A DNA stretch of 64,000 nucleotides from Ferribacterium limneticum (GCF_020510625.1 NZ_CP075191.1:3264501-3328500), one strand, 5' to 3'. Positions 1-10,461 are shown, counted from the stretch's first letter. Numbers and translations are program-made. The notes: generated by a model not told the origin, from the letters alone.

Positions 1-628
1 GCGCAAAAGAGGCGGTAAACGTTTCGGGCATATGCTGAACGATCAGGATTGGTGGGCAATCCGCAGGAATACCGAGCAGGAAATCCTTGATTGCCTCCGT
101 TCCTCCTGTTGAAGCGCCGACAAAAATGATTTTCCCGCTGCCCCCCAAGCCTGTTTTTGCCGGCGCCGATGCCGGAGCCGGTTTCGTTGCGCCCCCCCCA
201 TGCCCGGTCATTGTCCGGCGGAGTCGCGCCCCTTTGGCGGCGCGAATCTTTTCGACGAGTTCTTCTGCATAATTCTCCATGCTCCTTTCGCCATCAGCCT
301 TGGGCTTGCCGATGAAATCGATGGCACCAAGCTCCAGTGCCTTCAGCGTCGTATCGGATCCAGCCTCTGTGTATGAAGAAACCATGACCACAGGCATGGG
401 ACGCAAGCGCATCAGACGCTCGAGAAACTCCAGGCCATCCATTTTCGGCATCTGAACATCGAGCGTCAGCACATCCGGATTCAGCACCTTGATCATTTCG
501 CGTGCGCTTTGGGCATCCGGAGCCGCCCCGACCACCTCCATGTCGGGAGCAAGATTGATCATCTGGCTCAACAAGCCACGCATCAAGGCTGAATCATCAA
601 CCACGAGAACTCGAATTTTTATCGGCAT
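1..628 (-). CDS. cheB: CheB, chemotaxis glutamate methylesterase/deamidase (3' part outside window)
   Basis: Response-regulator methylesterase that removes methyl groups from receptor glutamates and resets chemoreceptors after phosphorylation by CheA. I read 209 codons from the ATG at 628. The receiver domain spans about residues 1-120, with acidic pair D11/D12 and phospho-acceptor D57 in [12 protein letters not shown] Gly/Ala/Pro-rich linker (about 140-165) leads into the methylesterase domain, with catalytic Ser173 in GASTGGTE and His199 in VQHMPETF. The third catalytic residue lies beyond the window start, so the gene is truncated by the edge and not broken. It is the last visible gene of the che operon, 60 bp downstream of cheD. 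The family assignment is secure. Confidence 0.96.
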   Translation of the reverse strand, partial: MPIKIRVLVVDDSALMRGLLSQMINLAPDMEVVGAAPDAQSAREMIKVLNPDVLTLDVQMPKMDGLEFLERLMRLRPMPVVMVSSYTEAGSDTTLKALELGAIDFIGKPKADGERSMENYAEELVEKIRAAKGARLRRTMTGHGGGATKPAPASAPAKTGLGGSGKIIFVGASTGGTEAIKDFLLGIPADCPPILIVQHMPETFTASFA

Positions 629-688
629 TTATTCCGTAATCAAAGGCAAAATTTGCAGGATCTCAAGCTTGGCCCAGCCCATTCACAT

Positions 689-1294
689 TCAAATAAACAG
701 CTCGACGTCGCCTTCCATGCGCGCTCCAGCCAGGCGCACCTTGTAGTCGTTCTCGCGGCTGAACAAAGTATCGTTATGAACACGATGCAGCTTCTTGACC
801 AGCACTTTCCCGGAGAAGGGAAAATAGTAGACTTTCCGTGGATAGGAATCCAACAAGTCCTTTGCCACGATAGGGATTTTTTCAGTTTTGAGAAAATCGA
901 GTACGAATTCGGCATTTCTGGCACCGACATTGCTGCTGGCCAGACTGGCCAGTACAGCTCCGCCACCAAACACCTTGGCCTCCAGACGATTACGTCGCGC
1001 GCCCAGCTTGAGCAGGTGATTGATCAGTACCTCCATGGCGTAGGTGCCGTAACGCGCCGATGTGCCGACTGTTTCCCGTCCGCCGTCGTCAGGCAACATG
1101 AAATGGTTCATCCCGCCGATGCCGGAATCGCTGTCCCGAATACAGGCTGCCACACAAGACCCGAGCACCGTCACCAGCAATGCCTCCTGATTGGCGACAA
1201 AATACTCACCCGGCAGTATCTTGGCTGCTTCTAATCCAAATTTGCGATCAAAATAGCGGTTGGTAGCCAGATTTTCGTCGTAGGCGTGTGACAC
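689..1294 (-). CDS. cheD: CheD, chemoreceptor glutamine deamidase
   Basis: Deamidates receptor glutamines to glutamates, so that they can be methylated by CheR. The 201-aa length is normal for the family. The conserved catalytic Cys47 sits in VLGSCVAACIRD and His64 in GGMNHFMLPD, which are the CheD signatures. It lies between cheR and cheB in the same direction, the usual position. The C-terminus ends in a G-D-V-E-L-F-I tail that resembles the G-E-V-E-L-F end of the MCP at 10846-12063, which is unusual for CheD. No CheC partner is visible in the window. Confidence 0.95.
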   Translation of the reverse strand: MSHAYDENLATNRYFDRKFGLEAAKILPGEYFVANQEALLVTVLGSCVAACIRDSDSGIGGMNHFMLPDDGGRETVGTSARYGTYAMEVLINHLLKLGARRNRLEAKVFGGGAVLASLASSNVGARNAEFVLDFLKTEKIPIVAKDLLDSYPRKVYYFPFSGKVLVKKLHRVHNDTLFSRENDYKVRLAGARMEGDVELFI

Positions 1295-1306
1295 TTCGTC
1301 CTTTCG

Positions 1307-2209
1307 CTAGCGTGCACGGGCCAAGGCATAAACCGTCTTGCCTTGGGACTTGAACAGGTCTGCCGCATGCAGGAAGCTCTCCGAATGACCGGCAAACATC
1401 AGGCCATCCGGCTGCATCATCGGCGCAAAGCGGGAAAGAATCTTGTACTGGGTTGGCTTATCGAAATAGATCATCACATTTCGACAAAAGATCACATCGA
1501 GCGGCCCCTTGACCGAGTAACTCGCATCCAGAAGATTGATGCGCTGAAACTCGATCATCTTTTTCAACTCGGGACGAATCGACACATAGCCCTCCTGCGC
1601 CCCCGTTCCGCGCAAAAAGAATTTGCGCAGGCGCTCCGGTGAGAGCTTCTCGACCCGTTCAATCGGGTACACCCCCTTCTGGGCCGTTGCCAACACATTG
1701 GTATCGAGATCCGAAGCCATGATCGTGACGTGCGAAACGTTGGCGCCAAAGGTTTCTTGGACGGTCATTGCGATCGAATAAGGCTCTTCACCGGTCGATG
1801 CCGCCGAACACCAGACGCGAATTGGGCGCGTGGTGCCGATCTTGCGAAGATGTTCGGCAAAGATCGGAAAATGATGCGGCTCGCGGAAAAAGGAAGTGAG
1901 GTTCGTGGTCAACGAATTGACGAAACGCTCCCATTCATCGCCGCCATTTTTTTCCAGCGCATCCAGATATTCCGCGAAGGATGATTTGCCGGTCGCACGC
2001 AGGCGACGGGCCAGGCGGGAATAAACCATGTCCTGCTTGACCGGCGACAAGGAAATACCGGCGTGCTGGTAAATCAGCTTGCGCACACGCTCGAAATCCG
2101 TCGTCGAAAACGAAAACTCTCGATTGCTCGCCTCGCGCGACGGCAAACTTGCCGACAGTGAGGATCTAAGCGTAGATACAGGTGGTGCCGGCTTTCGCAG
2201 ATCGGTCAT
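1307..2209 (-). CDS. cheR: CheR, chemotaxis protein methyltransferase
   Basis: SAM-dependent methyltransferase that methylates receptor glutamates. The N-terminal helical domain (about residues 35-100, with RKLIYQHAGISLSPVKQ) precedes the Rossmann-type domain with RVWCSAASTGEEPYS and DVIFCRNVMIYF, both typical of CheR. I place the start at the ATG at 2209 because a GGAGGAG ribosome-binding site sits just upstream, inside the end of the MCP gene. An in-frame ATG at 2227 would add six residues. The gene begins 2 bp after the stop of the upstream MCP. Both nearby MCPs end in a W-E-E-F pentapeptide-type tail of the kind that docks CheR. Confidence 0.95.
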   Translation of the reverse strand: MTDLRKPAPPVSTLRSSLSASLPSREASNREFSFSTTDFERVRKLIYQHAGISLSPVKQDMVYSRLARRLRATGKSSFAEYLDALEKNGGDEWERFVNSLTTNLTSFFREPHHFPIFAEHLRKIGTTRPIRVWCSAASTGEEPYSIAMTVQETFGANVSHVTIMASDLDTNVLATAQKGVYPIERVEKLSPERLRKFFLRGTGAQEGYVSIRPELKKMIEFQRINLLDASYSVKGPLDVIFCRNVMIYFDKPTQYKILSRFAPMMQPDGLMFAGHSESFLHAADLFKSQGKTVYALARAR

Positions 2210-2211
2210 GA

Positions 2212-5049
2212 TCAGAACTCCTCCCACTCGTCATCCAGACTGGTTGGCAGTGCCGGCGATTTCTTGGCACTAATCCGCTCGTTACGCGGTGCCTGAGCAG
2301 CACCCCGCTGGCTGCTGCGCGGTGCCTCCAGACGAGCCATTCCGCCCCCTTCTGCGACCTTGAAAACCGAAACAGCCTGAGCCAGGTTGTGCGCCTGTTC
2401 CTCAAGGCTTTCAGCCGCAGCGGCGGCCTCTTCAACCAGCGCGGCGTTCTGTTGCGTCACTTCGTCCATCTGGCTGACGGCCAGGCTGACTTGCTCGATG
2501 CCCGAGCTTTGCTCACGGCTGGCATCGGAGATGTCGCCCATGATCTTGGCGACCCGCTTGATGCTCGAGACGACTTCTTCCATGGTCCGCCCGGCTTGAT
2601 CAACCAGCTTGTTGCCGATTTCGACCTTTTCGACGGAATCGGAGATCAGCCCCTTGATTTCCTTGGCGGCGGCAGCGCTGCGCTGGGCGAGGTTGCGGAC
2701 TTCGGTGGCGACCACGGCAAAGCCGCGGCCTTGTTCGCCGGCCCGGGCGGCTTCCACGGCAGCGTTGAGGGCGAGGATGTTGGTCTGGAAGGCGATTCCG
2801 TCGATGACGCCGATGATGTCGGCAATCTTGCTGCTCGACTGGTGGATGGCGTTCATGGTGTCGACGACCTGCCCGACGACTTCGCCGCCCTTGACGGCCA
2901 CGTGCTGGGCGTTGCCGGCCAGTTCATTGGCCTGGCGGGCGTTGTCGGCGTTTTGCTTCACGGTGCTGGTCAGTTGTTCCATGCTGGAAGCGGTCTCTTC
3001 CAGGCTGCTCGCCTGTTCTTCCGTCCGGCTCGACAGGTCCTGGTTGCCCGAGGCAATTTCCTTCGCCGCCGTGTTTATCGCGTCGGTTGACTCCTTGATC
3101 TGCCCGACAATTTCCTGCAAGCGAGCGACGGTCGTGTTGGCATCATCCTTAAGTTGCCCGAAGGTACCGGCATATTCGGCTTCAATGGTCTTCGTCAGAT
3201 CGCCATCCGCCATGGCCGAAAGCACGTTGGCAACATCCTCCAATCCCCGCTGGCTGGTATCGAGCAGGCGGTTGAGATCTTGAGCGAGGCTGCGGAAGAA
3301 CCCATCCTTGCCCTCCTCACCGACGCGTACGGTGAAATTGCCGTTAGCGGCGCCCCCAACAATGGCGGCCACCTCCCGCTCTACTGCCACCTCATTCGTC
3401 CGGTCACGCCACTCGCCGACCGTACCGAGACGTTGACCTCGGTCGTTAATGATCGGATTGGTAGTCACCATGTAAACACGGTTCCCGATATCCATCTCCG
3501 AACGTCGCATCTCCGTCAAATTCTTCAGCTTGGCGATAGCTTCGTCACGACCGTCCCGATAGAAAATACCCACATCGTTGCCAACCAATTTGTCGGCACT
3601 GAACCCCGGAATATATGACCTCAGAACCTCCTCCATTTCTTCAACCGCTTTCAGGAGGGCCTTGTTGGCATAGATGATGCGCCCATCAAGATCAGCAATG
3701 CGCACAGGGCTGCTCACACAATCCAGACCAATCTTGATTCGCAGATTTTCGTCGCCGACGCGGCTCGCCTCGGCGACATTGAAGCCTTGCTGGATCTGCA
3801 TCGACTGCAGCCCCTGCATCACCTTGCCCAGTTCGTCATTACGGGTGATATCGACGTTGCGTGTGTAGTCGCCGCGAGCCAGCGACTGGAAGGTCGCGAT
3901 GATGTCCTCCAGCGGCCGCATGACGGAGCGCATGATGCTCCAGGCGACAAAGGCGCCGAAAGCCAGCGCAGCCAGGACGATGGCGATCACCATGATGCGG
4001 AACTGCTGGTATGCCTGGTCGGTCTCCGTCAGTTGCGCCTTGCCCCGATTAATCTGCAATTGGTAGAGATCGTCGGCGCGCTTCGAAGCTTCTTCATACG
4101 CCGGGTTGAGCTTCTTCAGGAGGATCACATTGGCTTCGTCGTAACGACCTGCCGCGATTGCAGCCTTTGCAGCCAACAGGCCTTCTGTGACGTAAACCTT
4201 GCGGGCAGCCACATAGGCATCTGCCAACTGGCGGTGTTCGTCAGAAGCAATTGCTTTCGAATAGCGCTCCCAATGGCCGGTGATGGTAGAGATATTTTTA
4301 TCGATCGCGCCGAGGTGAGTATCTACGCCGTGCTCATGGGCTTTGGCATTGGGACTGGCCGGATCGTGCTGGAAAGCCAGAAGGATCTGCGAGCGATTGT
4401 CCGCCATCAGCTTGCCGATTGCTGCCAACTCCTGGACAGGCTCAAGGCGATTGTTGTAAAGCCGGGCAACCGCATCGTCGCTCCGCCCCATCCCCCAGAG
4501 ACCAAGCCCTGCCACCAAGGCAACAGCCAGAAGAATGACCGCAAAGGCGGCCGTCATGCGGTTTTTCAGAGAAAGCCCCGAGAGCAGACCAGGACCACCC
4601 TTGACGGCAGCGCCATGGCGAATCTGCAGGCTGCCTTGGCGTTTTTCGCGGAACAGTCGGTAGGCTTCTTCGGCCGCCTGGATCTGCTGGGCAGAGGCCT
4701 TGCGACGCACCGACATGTAGCCGACAACTTCGCTGCCTTCACGGATAGGCGTCGCCGTAGCGAGAACCCAGTAGTAGTCGCCGTTCTTGCAACGGTTCTT
4801 GACCATGCCCGTCCAGGGGCGACCATCCTTCAGATCACGCCATAGATCCTCGAAGGCCTCCGACGGCATATCGGGATGGCGAACCAGATTGTGCGGCTCG
4901 CCAATCAGTTCCGCTTCAGTAAAACCACTGATGTCGAGGAAGTCCCGGTTGATATATGTGATCCGCCCCTTGAGATCGGTTTTCGATACGATCAGGGTGT
5001 CATCCCGCAAATGCTGCTCTACGGTGGTTACCGGCAAATTTGTTCTCAT
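2212..5049 (-). CDS. PAS-containing methyl-accepting chemotaxis protein (Aer-like N-terminus) with CheR-docking tail
   Basis: Membrane chemoreceptor of 945 aa. An Aer-like PAS domain (about residues 18-115, with ITYINRDFLDISGF and NGDYYWV) suggests redox or energy sensing. It is followed by a TM helix (about 167-190), a four-helix-bundle-like periplasmic region, a second TM (about 352-372), HAMP, a second PAS (about 450-560) and the signalling domain with the conserved hairpin FQTNILALNAAVEAARAGEQ. The last residues are D-D-E-W-E-E-F, a CheR/CheB tethering pentapeptide (compare NWETF of enterobacterial receptors). The signalling half is almost identical to that of the neighbouring MCP at 5089-7467. 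The ligand is unknown. Confidence 0.95.
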   Translation of the reverse strand: MRTNLPVTTVEQHLRDDTLIVSKTDLKGRITYINRDFLDISGFTEAELIGEPHNLVRHPDMPSEAFEDLWRDLKDGRPWTGMVKNRCKNGDYYWVLATATPIREGSEVVGYMSVRRKASAQQIQAAEEAYRLFREKRQGSLQIRHGAAVKGGPGLLSGLSLKNRMTAAFAVILLAVALVAGLGLWGMGRSDDAVARLYNNRLEPVQELAAIGKLMADNRSQILLAFQHDPASPNAKAHEHGVDTHLGAIDKNISTITGHWERYSKAIASDEHRQLADAYVAARKVYVTEGLLAAKAAIAAGRYDEANVILLKKLNPAYEEASKRADDLYQLQINRGKAQLTETDQAYQQFRIMVIAIVLAALAFGAFVAWSIMRSVMRPLEDIIATFQSLARGDYTRNVDITRNDELGKVMQGLQSMQIQQGFNVAEASRVGDENLRIKIGLDCVSSPVRIADLDGRIIYANKALLKAVEEMEEVLRSYIPGFSADKLVGNDVGIFYRDGRDEAIAKLKNLTEMRRSEMDIGNRVYMVTTNPIINDRGQRLGTVGEWRDRTNEVAVEREVAAIVGGAANGNFTVRVGEEGKDGFFRSLAQDLNRLLDTSQRGLEDVANVLSAMADGDLTKTIEAEYAGTFGQLKDDANTTVARLQEIVGQIKESTDAINTAAKEIASGNQDLSSRTEEQASSLEETASSMEQLTSTVKQNADNARQANELAGNAQHVAVKGGEVVGQVVDTMNAIHQSSSKIADIIGVIDGIAFQTNILALNAAVEAARAGEQGRGFAVVATEVRNLAQRSAAAAKEIKGLISDSVEKVEIGNKLVDQAGRTMEEVVSSIKRVAKIMGDISDASREQSSGIEQVSLAVSQMDEVTQQNAALVEEAAAAAESLEEQAHNLAQAVSVFKVAEGGGMARLEAPRSSQRGAAQAPRNERISAKKSPALPTSLDDEWEEF
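2370..3099 (-). repeat. Near-identical MCP signalling-domain segment, copy 1
   Basis: About 730 bp encoding the cytoplasmic signalling domain is nearly identical in DNA to 5274-6003, with a constant offset of 2904 bp. Differences are scattered single substitutions. The encoded stretch of about 240 residues from DAINTAAKEIASGNQDLSSR to QAVSVF appears the same in both proteins. Confidence 0.93.
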
Positions 5050-5088
5050 TGCTCCTCCTCGTCCGTTCTTTTCTCTGTGTAGCTGGGT

Positions 5089-7467
5089 CTAAAACTCTTC
5101 CCACTTGTCATCGTCCTTGGACGCGGCAAGTTTGGCCGAGGATTTTGCTGCAGGCTCGACCAGTCGAACCGGCTCCCGGTGCGGAAGCGCCATCTTGACC
5201 GACGATGGGGCAACGCGTGCGGTCGGTGATACTCGACGGGCGATCGGTTGATCTTTTGAAATGGCAAAAACAGAAACAGCCTGAGCCAGGTTGTGTGCCT
5301 GTTCCTCAAGGCTTTCAGCCGCTGCTGCGGCTTCTTCAACCAGTGCGGCGTTCTGTTGCGTCACTTCGTCCATCTGGCTGACGGCCAGGCTGACTTGTTC
5401 GATGCCCGAGCTTTGCTCACGGCTGGCATCGGAGATGTCGCCCATGATCTTGGCAACCCGCTTGATGCTCGAGACGACTTCTTCCATGGTCCGCCCGGCT
5501 TGATCGACCAGCTTGTTGCCGATTTCGACCTTTTCGACAGAGTCGGAGATCAGTCCCTTGATTTCCTTGGCGGCGGCGGCGCTGCGCTGGGCGAGGTTGC
5601 GGACTTCGGTGGCGACCACGGCAAAGCCACGGCCTTGTTCGCCGGCCCGGGCGGCTTCGACGGCAGCGTTGAGGGCCAGGATGTTGGTCTGGAAGGCGAT
5701 GCCGTCGATGACGCCGATGATGTCGGCGATCTTGCTGCTCGACTGGTGGATGGCGTTCATGGTGTCGACGACCTGCCCGACGACTTCGCCGCCCTTGACG
5801 GCCACGTGCTGGGCATTGCCGGCCAGTTCGTTGGCCTGGCGGGCGTTGTCGGCATTCTGCTTCACGGTGCTGGTCAGTTGCTCCATGCTGGAAGCGGTTT
5901 CTTCCAGGCTGCTCGCCTGTTCTTCCGTCCGGCTCGACAGGTCCTGGTTGCCCGAGGCAATTTCCTTCGCTGCCGTGTTGATCGCGTCGGTGGCTTCCTT
6001 GATCGAGGAGATGATCTCCTGCAAATTGTCGACTGTCGAATTGGCATCGGTCTTGAGAACGCCGAGCACGCCTTGGTAGTCAGCGTCGATCTTCTCGGTG
6101 AGGTTGCCTTGGGCAAGACGCGCGAACATCGCGCCGATATCGCCAAGTGCGCGGGTATTGGCCTCAAGCAGGCTGTTGATGCCCTCGGAAATTTGCTTGA
6201 AGAAACCGGTCATCTTGCCGGCGTCGAGGCGGCGACTGAAATCGCCCGAGGCTGCGGCGCCGATGATCGTGGCGACTTCGTTTTCGATCAGCACCTCAGC
6301 GGTGCGATCCCGCCATTCGACGACGGTGCCAAGGCGCTCGCCCTGGTTATTGACAATCGGACAGGCCACCAGCGTGAAATAGCGGCCACCAATAGCAATT
6401 TCGGTGCGATGGATGCCTCTCAGTGCCGCCAGCATGTTGCGCTGGTGACTTGGCTGCTTGTGATAGATGTCGAAGTTTGAACCCAGAATGGCGTCAGCAC
6501 GGAAATTCGGCAATTGTGTCCGCAGGTCCGCCTCCGCGTTGCGCATCATTTCGAGTACCGAGTTATTGCAGTAAATGATGACGCCATTTACATCCGCGAC
6601 CATCACACTGGTGGATGAGACATCAAGCGCCACCTTGATTCGCGTCGTTTCTGCCGCCGCCTTGGACTCAGCGTCCACTCGCTGCTTCAGGTCTGACTGC
6701 ATCTTGCCGAGGGCATGCATCAACTGCGCCGGTTCGTCGTTGCCGACATGGTCGATACGATTTTCCAGATTGCCCTGAGCCACCGACTCGGCAATTGAAA
6801 CCGCCTCTTTCAGCGGCCGGGTGATTTGCCGTGTCACCCATATCCCGGCCGGAATCATCACGGCAGCAGCAAGCACTATCAACAGCAACATCGTGGTCTG
6901 CACACTGGACTTGACTGCACCGATCTCGGCCACGTCCCGGTCATTGTTTTCACGCTGCAGTTGGACATATTCGCCAACTGCATCAAACCATTCCTGCATC
7001 CTGGGGCGGAAATCGTTAAAAAATACTTTTTCGACTTCAGCTCGATCGCCCAGTTTGATGTTTTCGAACAACTGAGTGATTGACGGTTCGACCGCCTTGC
7101 GCGTGGCCAGAATGCGCGCCACGATCTCTTTTCCGCGCGGCGAGGTCGTTGTGTCCACAATCTGGGTCTCAGCCTCCAGATACTTGGCAAAATCGGCCTC
7201 GACCTTGGCCTTTTCCCCTAGCTGTTTGTCCACATTCGTATAGATCAACGCAGTCCGCGTGTGTCTGGCAATCAGCAGATTGCGCATGCGCATATCGACC
7301 GCCAGCGACGTCTTTCTGACGTTGTTATTGATGATGTGATCGACCTTCTCGCCGATTGTGTTCAGGCTATACAGCGCGATGCCGACGAAGACAATCATCA
7401 GGCCAAGGGCGCCGATGGTCGTCAGGATGAGTCGAGTTCCAATCTTGTAACTACGCAAGCTGAGCAT
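5089..7467 (-). CDS. Methyl-accepting chemotaxis protein with PAS domain and CheR-docking tail
   Basis: Membrane chemoreceptor of 792 aa. TM1 lies at about residues 14-36, followed by a four-helix-bundle-type sensor region (MRMRNLLIARHTRTALIYTN), TM2 at about 192-212, HAMP (ITRPLKEAVSIAESVAQGNL), a PAS domain at about 280-395 and a signalling domain from about 480. It ends D-D-K-W-E-E-F, a pentapeptide tether for CheR. The gene lies between cheW and the PAS-MCP in the operon. Its signalling domain is essentially a copy of the neighbour's, while the sensory halves differ. The two therefore probably feed different stimuli into the same CheA/CheW array. The ligand cannot be inferred. Confidence 0.95.
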   Translation of the reverse strand: MLSLRSYKIGTRLILTTIGALGLMIVFVGIALYSLNTIGEKVDHIINNNVRKTSLAVDMRMRNLLIARHTRTALIYTNVDKQLGEKAKVEADFAKYLEAETQIVDTTTSPRGKEIVARILATRKAVEPSITQLFENIKLGDRAEVEKVFFNDFRPRMQEWFDAVGEYVQLQRENNDRDVAEIGAVKSSVQTTMLLLIVLAAAVMIPAGIWVTRQITRPLKEAVSIAESVAQGNLENRIDHVGNDEPAQLMHALGKMQSDLKQRVDAESKAAAETTRIKVALDVSSTSVMVADVNGVIIYCNNSVLEMMRNAEADLRTQLPNFRADAILGSNFDIYHKQPSHQRNMLAALRGIHRTEIAIGGRYFTLVACPIVNNQGERLGTVVEWRDRTAEVLIENEVATIIGAAASGDFSRRLDAGKMTGFFKQISEGINSLLEANTRALGDIGAMFARLAQGNLTEKIDADYQGVLGVLKTDANSTVDNLQEIISSIKEATDAINTAAKEIASGNQDLSSRTEEQASSLEETASSMEQLTSTVKQNADNARQANELAGNAQHVAVKGGEVVGQVVDTMNAIHQSSSKIADIIGVIDGIAFQTNILALNAAVEAARAGEQGRGFAVVATEVRNLAQRSAAAAKEIKGLISDSVEKVEIGNKLVDQAGRTMEEVVSSIKRVAKIMGDISDASREQSSGIEQVSLAVSQMDEVTQQNAALVEEAAAAAESLEEQAHNLAQAVSVFAISKDQPIARRVSPTARVAPSSVKMALPHREPVRLVEPAAKSSAKLAASKDDDKWEEF
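5274..6003 (-). repeat. Near-identical MCP signalling-domain segment, copy 2
   Basis: Partner of 2370-3099, in the same orientation and 2904 bp apart. Homology stops abruptly at both ends of the domain-coding region. Confidence 0.93.
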
Positions 7468-7498
7468 TCCCTGTCCTCGTCAAATGGGCGTTATCGGA

Positions 7499-7999
7499 TT
7501 ATTCGGTCGCCGAATCGATCAATTCCATATCGGCACTGGACATCAGGCGCTCGATATCGGTCACGATCATCATGCGGGACTCCTGCGAAGCCAGACCGAG
7601 GATGTACTTGGTATCGAAGTTCCCGGAGAAATCAGGGGCCGGCCGGATCTGCGAGCGAGTCAGCGACATGACGTCGGAGACGCTGTCGACGACCGCGCCG
7701 ATTACCCGCCCGGCAATATTCAGAATGATCACCACGGTGAATGGGGTGTATTCGATCTTGCCAAGATTGAACTTGATACGCAGGTCAACGATGGGCACGA
7801 TGATGCCGCGCAGATTGATCACCCCTTTGATAAAAGCGGGTGAATTGGCAATCAGGGTCGGCTGTTCGTAGCCGCGAATCTCCTGCACCTTGAGAATGTC
7901 AATCGCGTACTCTTCGCTACCCAAGGTGAAGGTCAGGTACTCGCTGGCCACCAGATCCTCTTCGGCTGCAGCCGTTCCGCTTTGCGTTATCGCTTCCAT
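7499..7999 (-). CDS. cheW: CheW, chemotaxis coupling protein
   Basis: Adaptor that links CheA to receptors. The protein is 166 aa. CheW-fold motifs include [39 protein letters not shown] and [10 protein letters not shown], all classic. I place the start at the ATG at 7999, preceded by a GAGGAG site 6 bp upstream. An upstream in-frame extension to 8074 would overlap the intergenic region after cheA and adds unrelated sequence. The gene lies directly downstream of cheA and upstream of an MCP, the normal functional neighbourhood. Confidence 0.96.
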   Translation of the reverse strand: MEAITQSGTAAAEEDLVASEYLTFTLGSEEYAIDILKVQEIRGYEQPTLIANSPAFIKGVINLRGIIVPIVDLRIKFNLGKIEYTPFTVVIILNIAGRVIGAVVDSVSDVMSLTRSQIRPAPDFSGNFDTKYILGLASQESRMMIVTDIERLMSSADMELIDSATE

Positions 8000-8021
8000 C
8001 TTTTGCTCCTCGATCCAGCCG

Positions 8022-10373
8022 TTAGCCGGCTTTATGCATACTTGTCTTGGCCATTCCGGCAATTGCTGACACATCCAGAATCAAGGCGACATGGCCATCG
8101 CCCATGATGGTCGCCCCGGAAATCCCCTGCACCCGACGGTAATTGGCCTCCAGGCTCTTGATGACGACCTGATGCTGCCCCACCAGGGCATCGACGAACA
8201 GTGCCGCCTTGATACCATCGGCATCGATCACCACCATGATGCCCTGAGTAAAATCGCACGCCTTTGGCTTGATGTTGAATAGCTCGTGGAGCACGATAAC
8301 GGGCAGATATTCACCCCGCACCTGAATCACCCGGGCCTGGTTGGAAAGGGTCTTGATGTCCCCCGTCCGCGGCTGGAACGATTCGATGACATAGGACAGC
8401 GGCAGAATGTAGGTCTGGTCCCCGACGGCAATCGACATGCCATCGAGAATTGCCAGCGTCAGGGGCAGACGAACTGTCATCCGGGTGCCGACCCCAAGCA
8501 TGGATTCAATCTCGACCCGACCACCCATGGACTGGATGTTTCGGCGCACGACGTCCATGCCGACGCCTCGGCCGGACACATCGGTCACTTGATCCGCCGT
8601 CGAAAATCCAGCCTCGAAGATGAGGTTGAAAACTTCCGAGTCCGTCATCTGGTCCGAGACCTGGAAACCTCGTTCGCGGGCCTTGGCGAGAATCTTGTTG
8701 CGCGGTAAACCGCCACCATCGTCGCCCACTTCGATGACGATATTGCCGCCCTGGTGATAGGCCTTGAGGGTAATGGTTCCGACCGGGCTCTTGCCTGCGG
8801 CAATCCGCTTGTCGGGCAACTCGATGCCGTGATCAAGACTGTTGCGGATCAGGTGAGTCAGGGGGTCGGCAATCCGCTCGATCAGACTCTTGTCGAGTTC
8901 GGTGGTCTCCCCCGAAGTCTTCAGTTCGACCTGCTTGCCGAGCTTGCCAGAGAGATCGCGCACCACCCGCGGGAAACGGGAGAAAACGAAGGAGATCGGC
9001 ATCATCCGAATGGACATCACCGACTCTTGCAGATCCCGGGTATTTCGCTCCAGTTGGGCCAGACCGTTTACCAGTCGCTCCGGCGCACTTTCCTGCATCT
9101 GGGTCGCCGTTTGCAGCAACATCGCTTGGGTAATGACCAACTCGCCAACCAGGTTGATCAACTGGTCGACCTTCTCGATGCTGACACGAATCGATGAATC
9201 ACCCGCGGCGGCAGCGGGTGCTGCTGCTTTTGCGACTCGGCTCCGCGATTCAACCGGCAGATTTTCCGACACAACGCTTACCGGCGGCGAACTAATCTCT
9301 GCGACCGGCAGAGCTGCGGGCGCCAGAGGGGGGGCAGATACAACCGGCGCCGCTACCGGAACAAAAAACCCGAACCCATCTCCTTCTTCCAAGGCTTCCG
9401 CTGCTTTTTCAGCGGGCGCCAATGGCGCAAAAAATCCGTAGCCATCGCCTTCTTCGCCACCGCCCTCGGGTTTCGCCTCAGGCGCAACGGCCGCAGGCAG
9501 AGGCTCGAAGAAACCGAAACCTTCATCTTCGGCTGGCTCGGGGGGAGTGGAGGCCGGCGTAGGCAATGCGGTATCGAGCGGTGCAAAAAAGCCATAAGAC
9601 GACTCATCATCCGGCACACCCGGCGAGTCATCAAAGAACCCGAATGCCGCTTCACCGGCACTATCGGCAAGGCGGCTCTCGACCACCCGCCAGGCACCGT
9701 TTTCAGCAATAAAATCGACCTGATCGGCAAACGCATCCTGCCCCTGCTCAGAGACAAGACGAACCTGCCAGTAACCCACATTCTGGGTATCAGCATCCGG
9801 CCGGTTCAACACCTCCAGTTGCCCAAGCGAACTCAACTCATCGAGCAGGTTTGTGACGCCATCGCCTTTTGCCGAAATCTCTGTCGGCACAAACTGAATA
9901 TCAAAAACACGTTTATTTTCAGGCGCCCCGCCCACGCCCTGCGTTGCAGGCGTGCCCGTCTCAGCCGCAGCGGCGGACTTGCTATCCGTGGATAGCTCAC
10001 GCAATCGGGCACAAATTGACTCAACAGCAGCTTGGTCTACGGCCTCACCTCTACCCTGGTGGGCCTCAAGCATCTCGCGCAGGCGGTCACCGCACTCCAG
10101 AAACGCGTCGACCATGTCGGCACGCAAGCCAAGCTCCTGCTTGCGGATGCGATCAAGCAAATTCTCAAGAATATGGGTGGTTTCCGCCAGGTCAGTGAAA
10201 CCGAACGTTCCGGCACTTCCTTTGATCGAGTGTGCCGCACGGAAAATGGCATTGAGTTGCTCTGAATCCGGATTCTCTATATCCAGATCAAGCAGCAACC
10301 CCTCCATTGCCGCCAAGTGCTCCGCCGATTCATCGAAGAAGACTTGGTAGAACTGACTCATGTCGATAGCCAT
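8022..10373 (-). CDS. cheA: CheA, chemotaxis histidine kinase
   Basis: Central kinase of the chemotaxis array, 783 aa. The P1 Hpt domain carries phospho-accepting His48 in [16 protein letters not shown]2-like region follows (about 150-235), then a long acidic/proline linker with five (F/Y)-G-F-F repeats (about 245-345). After that come P3 dimerisation ([20 protein letters not shown]), the P4 ATPase with N-box [12 protein letters not shown] and the glycine-rich DDGGGLPR and GRGVGMDVV motifs, and P5 CheW-like at the end. An internal ATG at 10361 (MSQF) is an alternative start. It lies between cheY and cheW. Confidence 0.97.
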   Translation of the reverse strand: MAIDMSQFYQVFFDESAEHLAAMEGLLLDLDIENPDSEQLNAIFRAAHSIKGSAGTFGFTDLAETTHILENLLDRIRKQELGLRADMVDAFLECGDRLREMLEAHQGRGEAVDQAAVESICARLRELSTDSKSAAAAETGTPATQGVGGAPENKRVFDIQFVPTEISAKGDGVTNLLDELSSLGQLEVLNRPDADTQNVGYWQVRLVSEQGQDAFADQVDFIAENGAWRVVESRLADSAGEAAFGFFDDSPGVPDDESSYGFFAPLDTALPTPASTPPEPAEDEGFGFFEPLPAAVAPEAKPEGGGEEGDGYGFFAPLAPAEKAAEALEEGDGFGFFVPVAAPVVSAPPLAPAALPVAEISSPPVSVVSENLPVESRSRVAKAAAPAAAAGDSSIRVSIEKVDQLINLVGELVITQAMLLQTATQMQESAPERLVNGLAQLERNTRDLQESVMSIRMMPISFVFSRFPRVVRDLSGKLGKQVELKTSGETTELDKSLIERIADPLTHLIRNSLDHGIELPDKRIAAGKSPVGTITLKAYHQGGNIVIEVGDDGGGLPRNKILAKARERGFQVSDQMTDSEVFNLIFEAGFSTADQVTDVSGRGVGMDVVRRNIQSMGGRVEIESMLGVGTRMTVRLPLTLAILDGMSIAVGDQTYILPLSYVIESFQPRTGDIKTLSNQARVIQVRGEYLPVIVLHELFNIKPKACDFTQGIMVVIDADGIKAALFVDALVGQHQVVIKSLEANYRRVQGISGATIMGDGHVALILDVSAIAGMAKTSMHKAG
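9360..9655 (-). repeat. (F/Y)GFF-P-L peptide repeats in the CheA linker
   Basis: Five spaced copies are read in the CheA frame: [34 protein letters not shown] and GFGFFVPVA. They are separated by 15-25 acidic, Ala- and Pro-rich residues, which makes them short linear motifs in a disordered linker between P2 and P3. Confidence 0.85.
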
Positions 10374-10461
10374 GCTACCCCCCGAGCACGCCGGCCAATG
10401 TACTGGCAGGCGAAAATGGTATGCGAACGACCTGCCCTGTTACAGGTCAGCCGGCTTAGTG

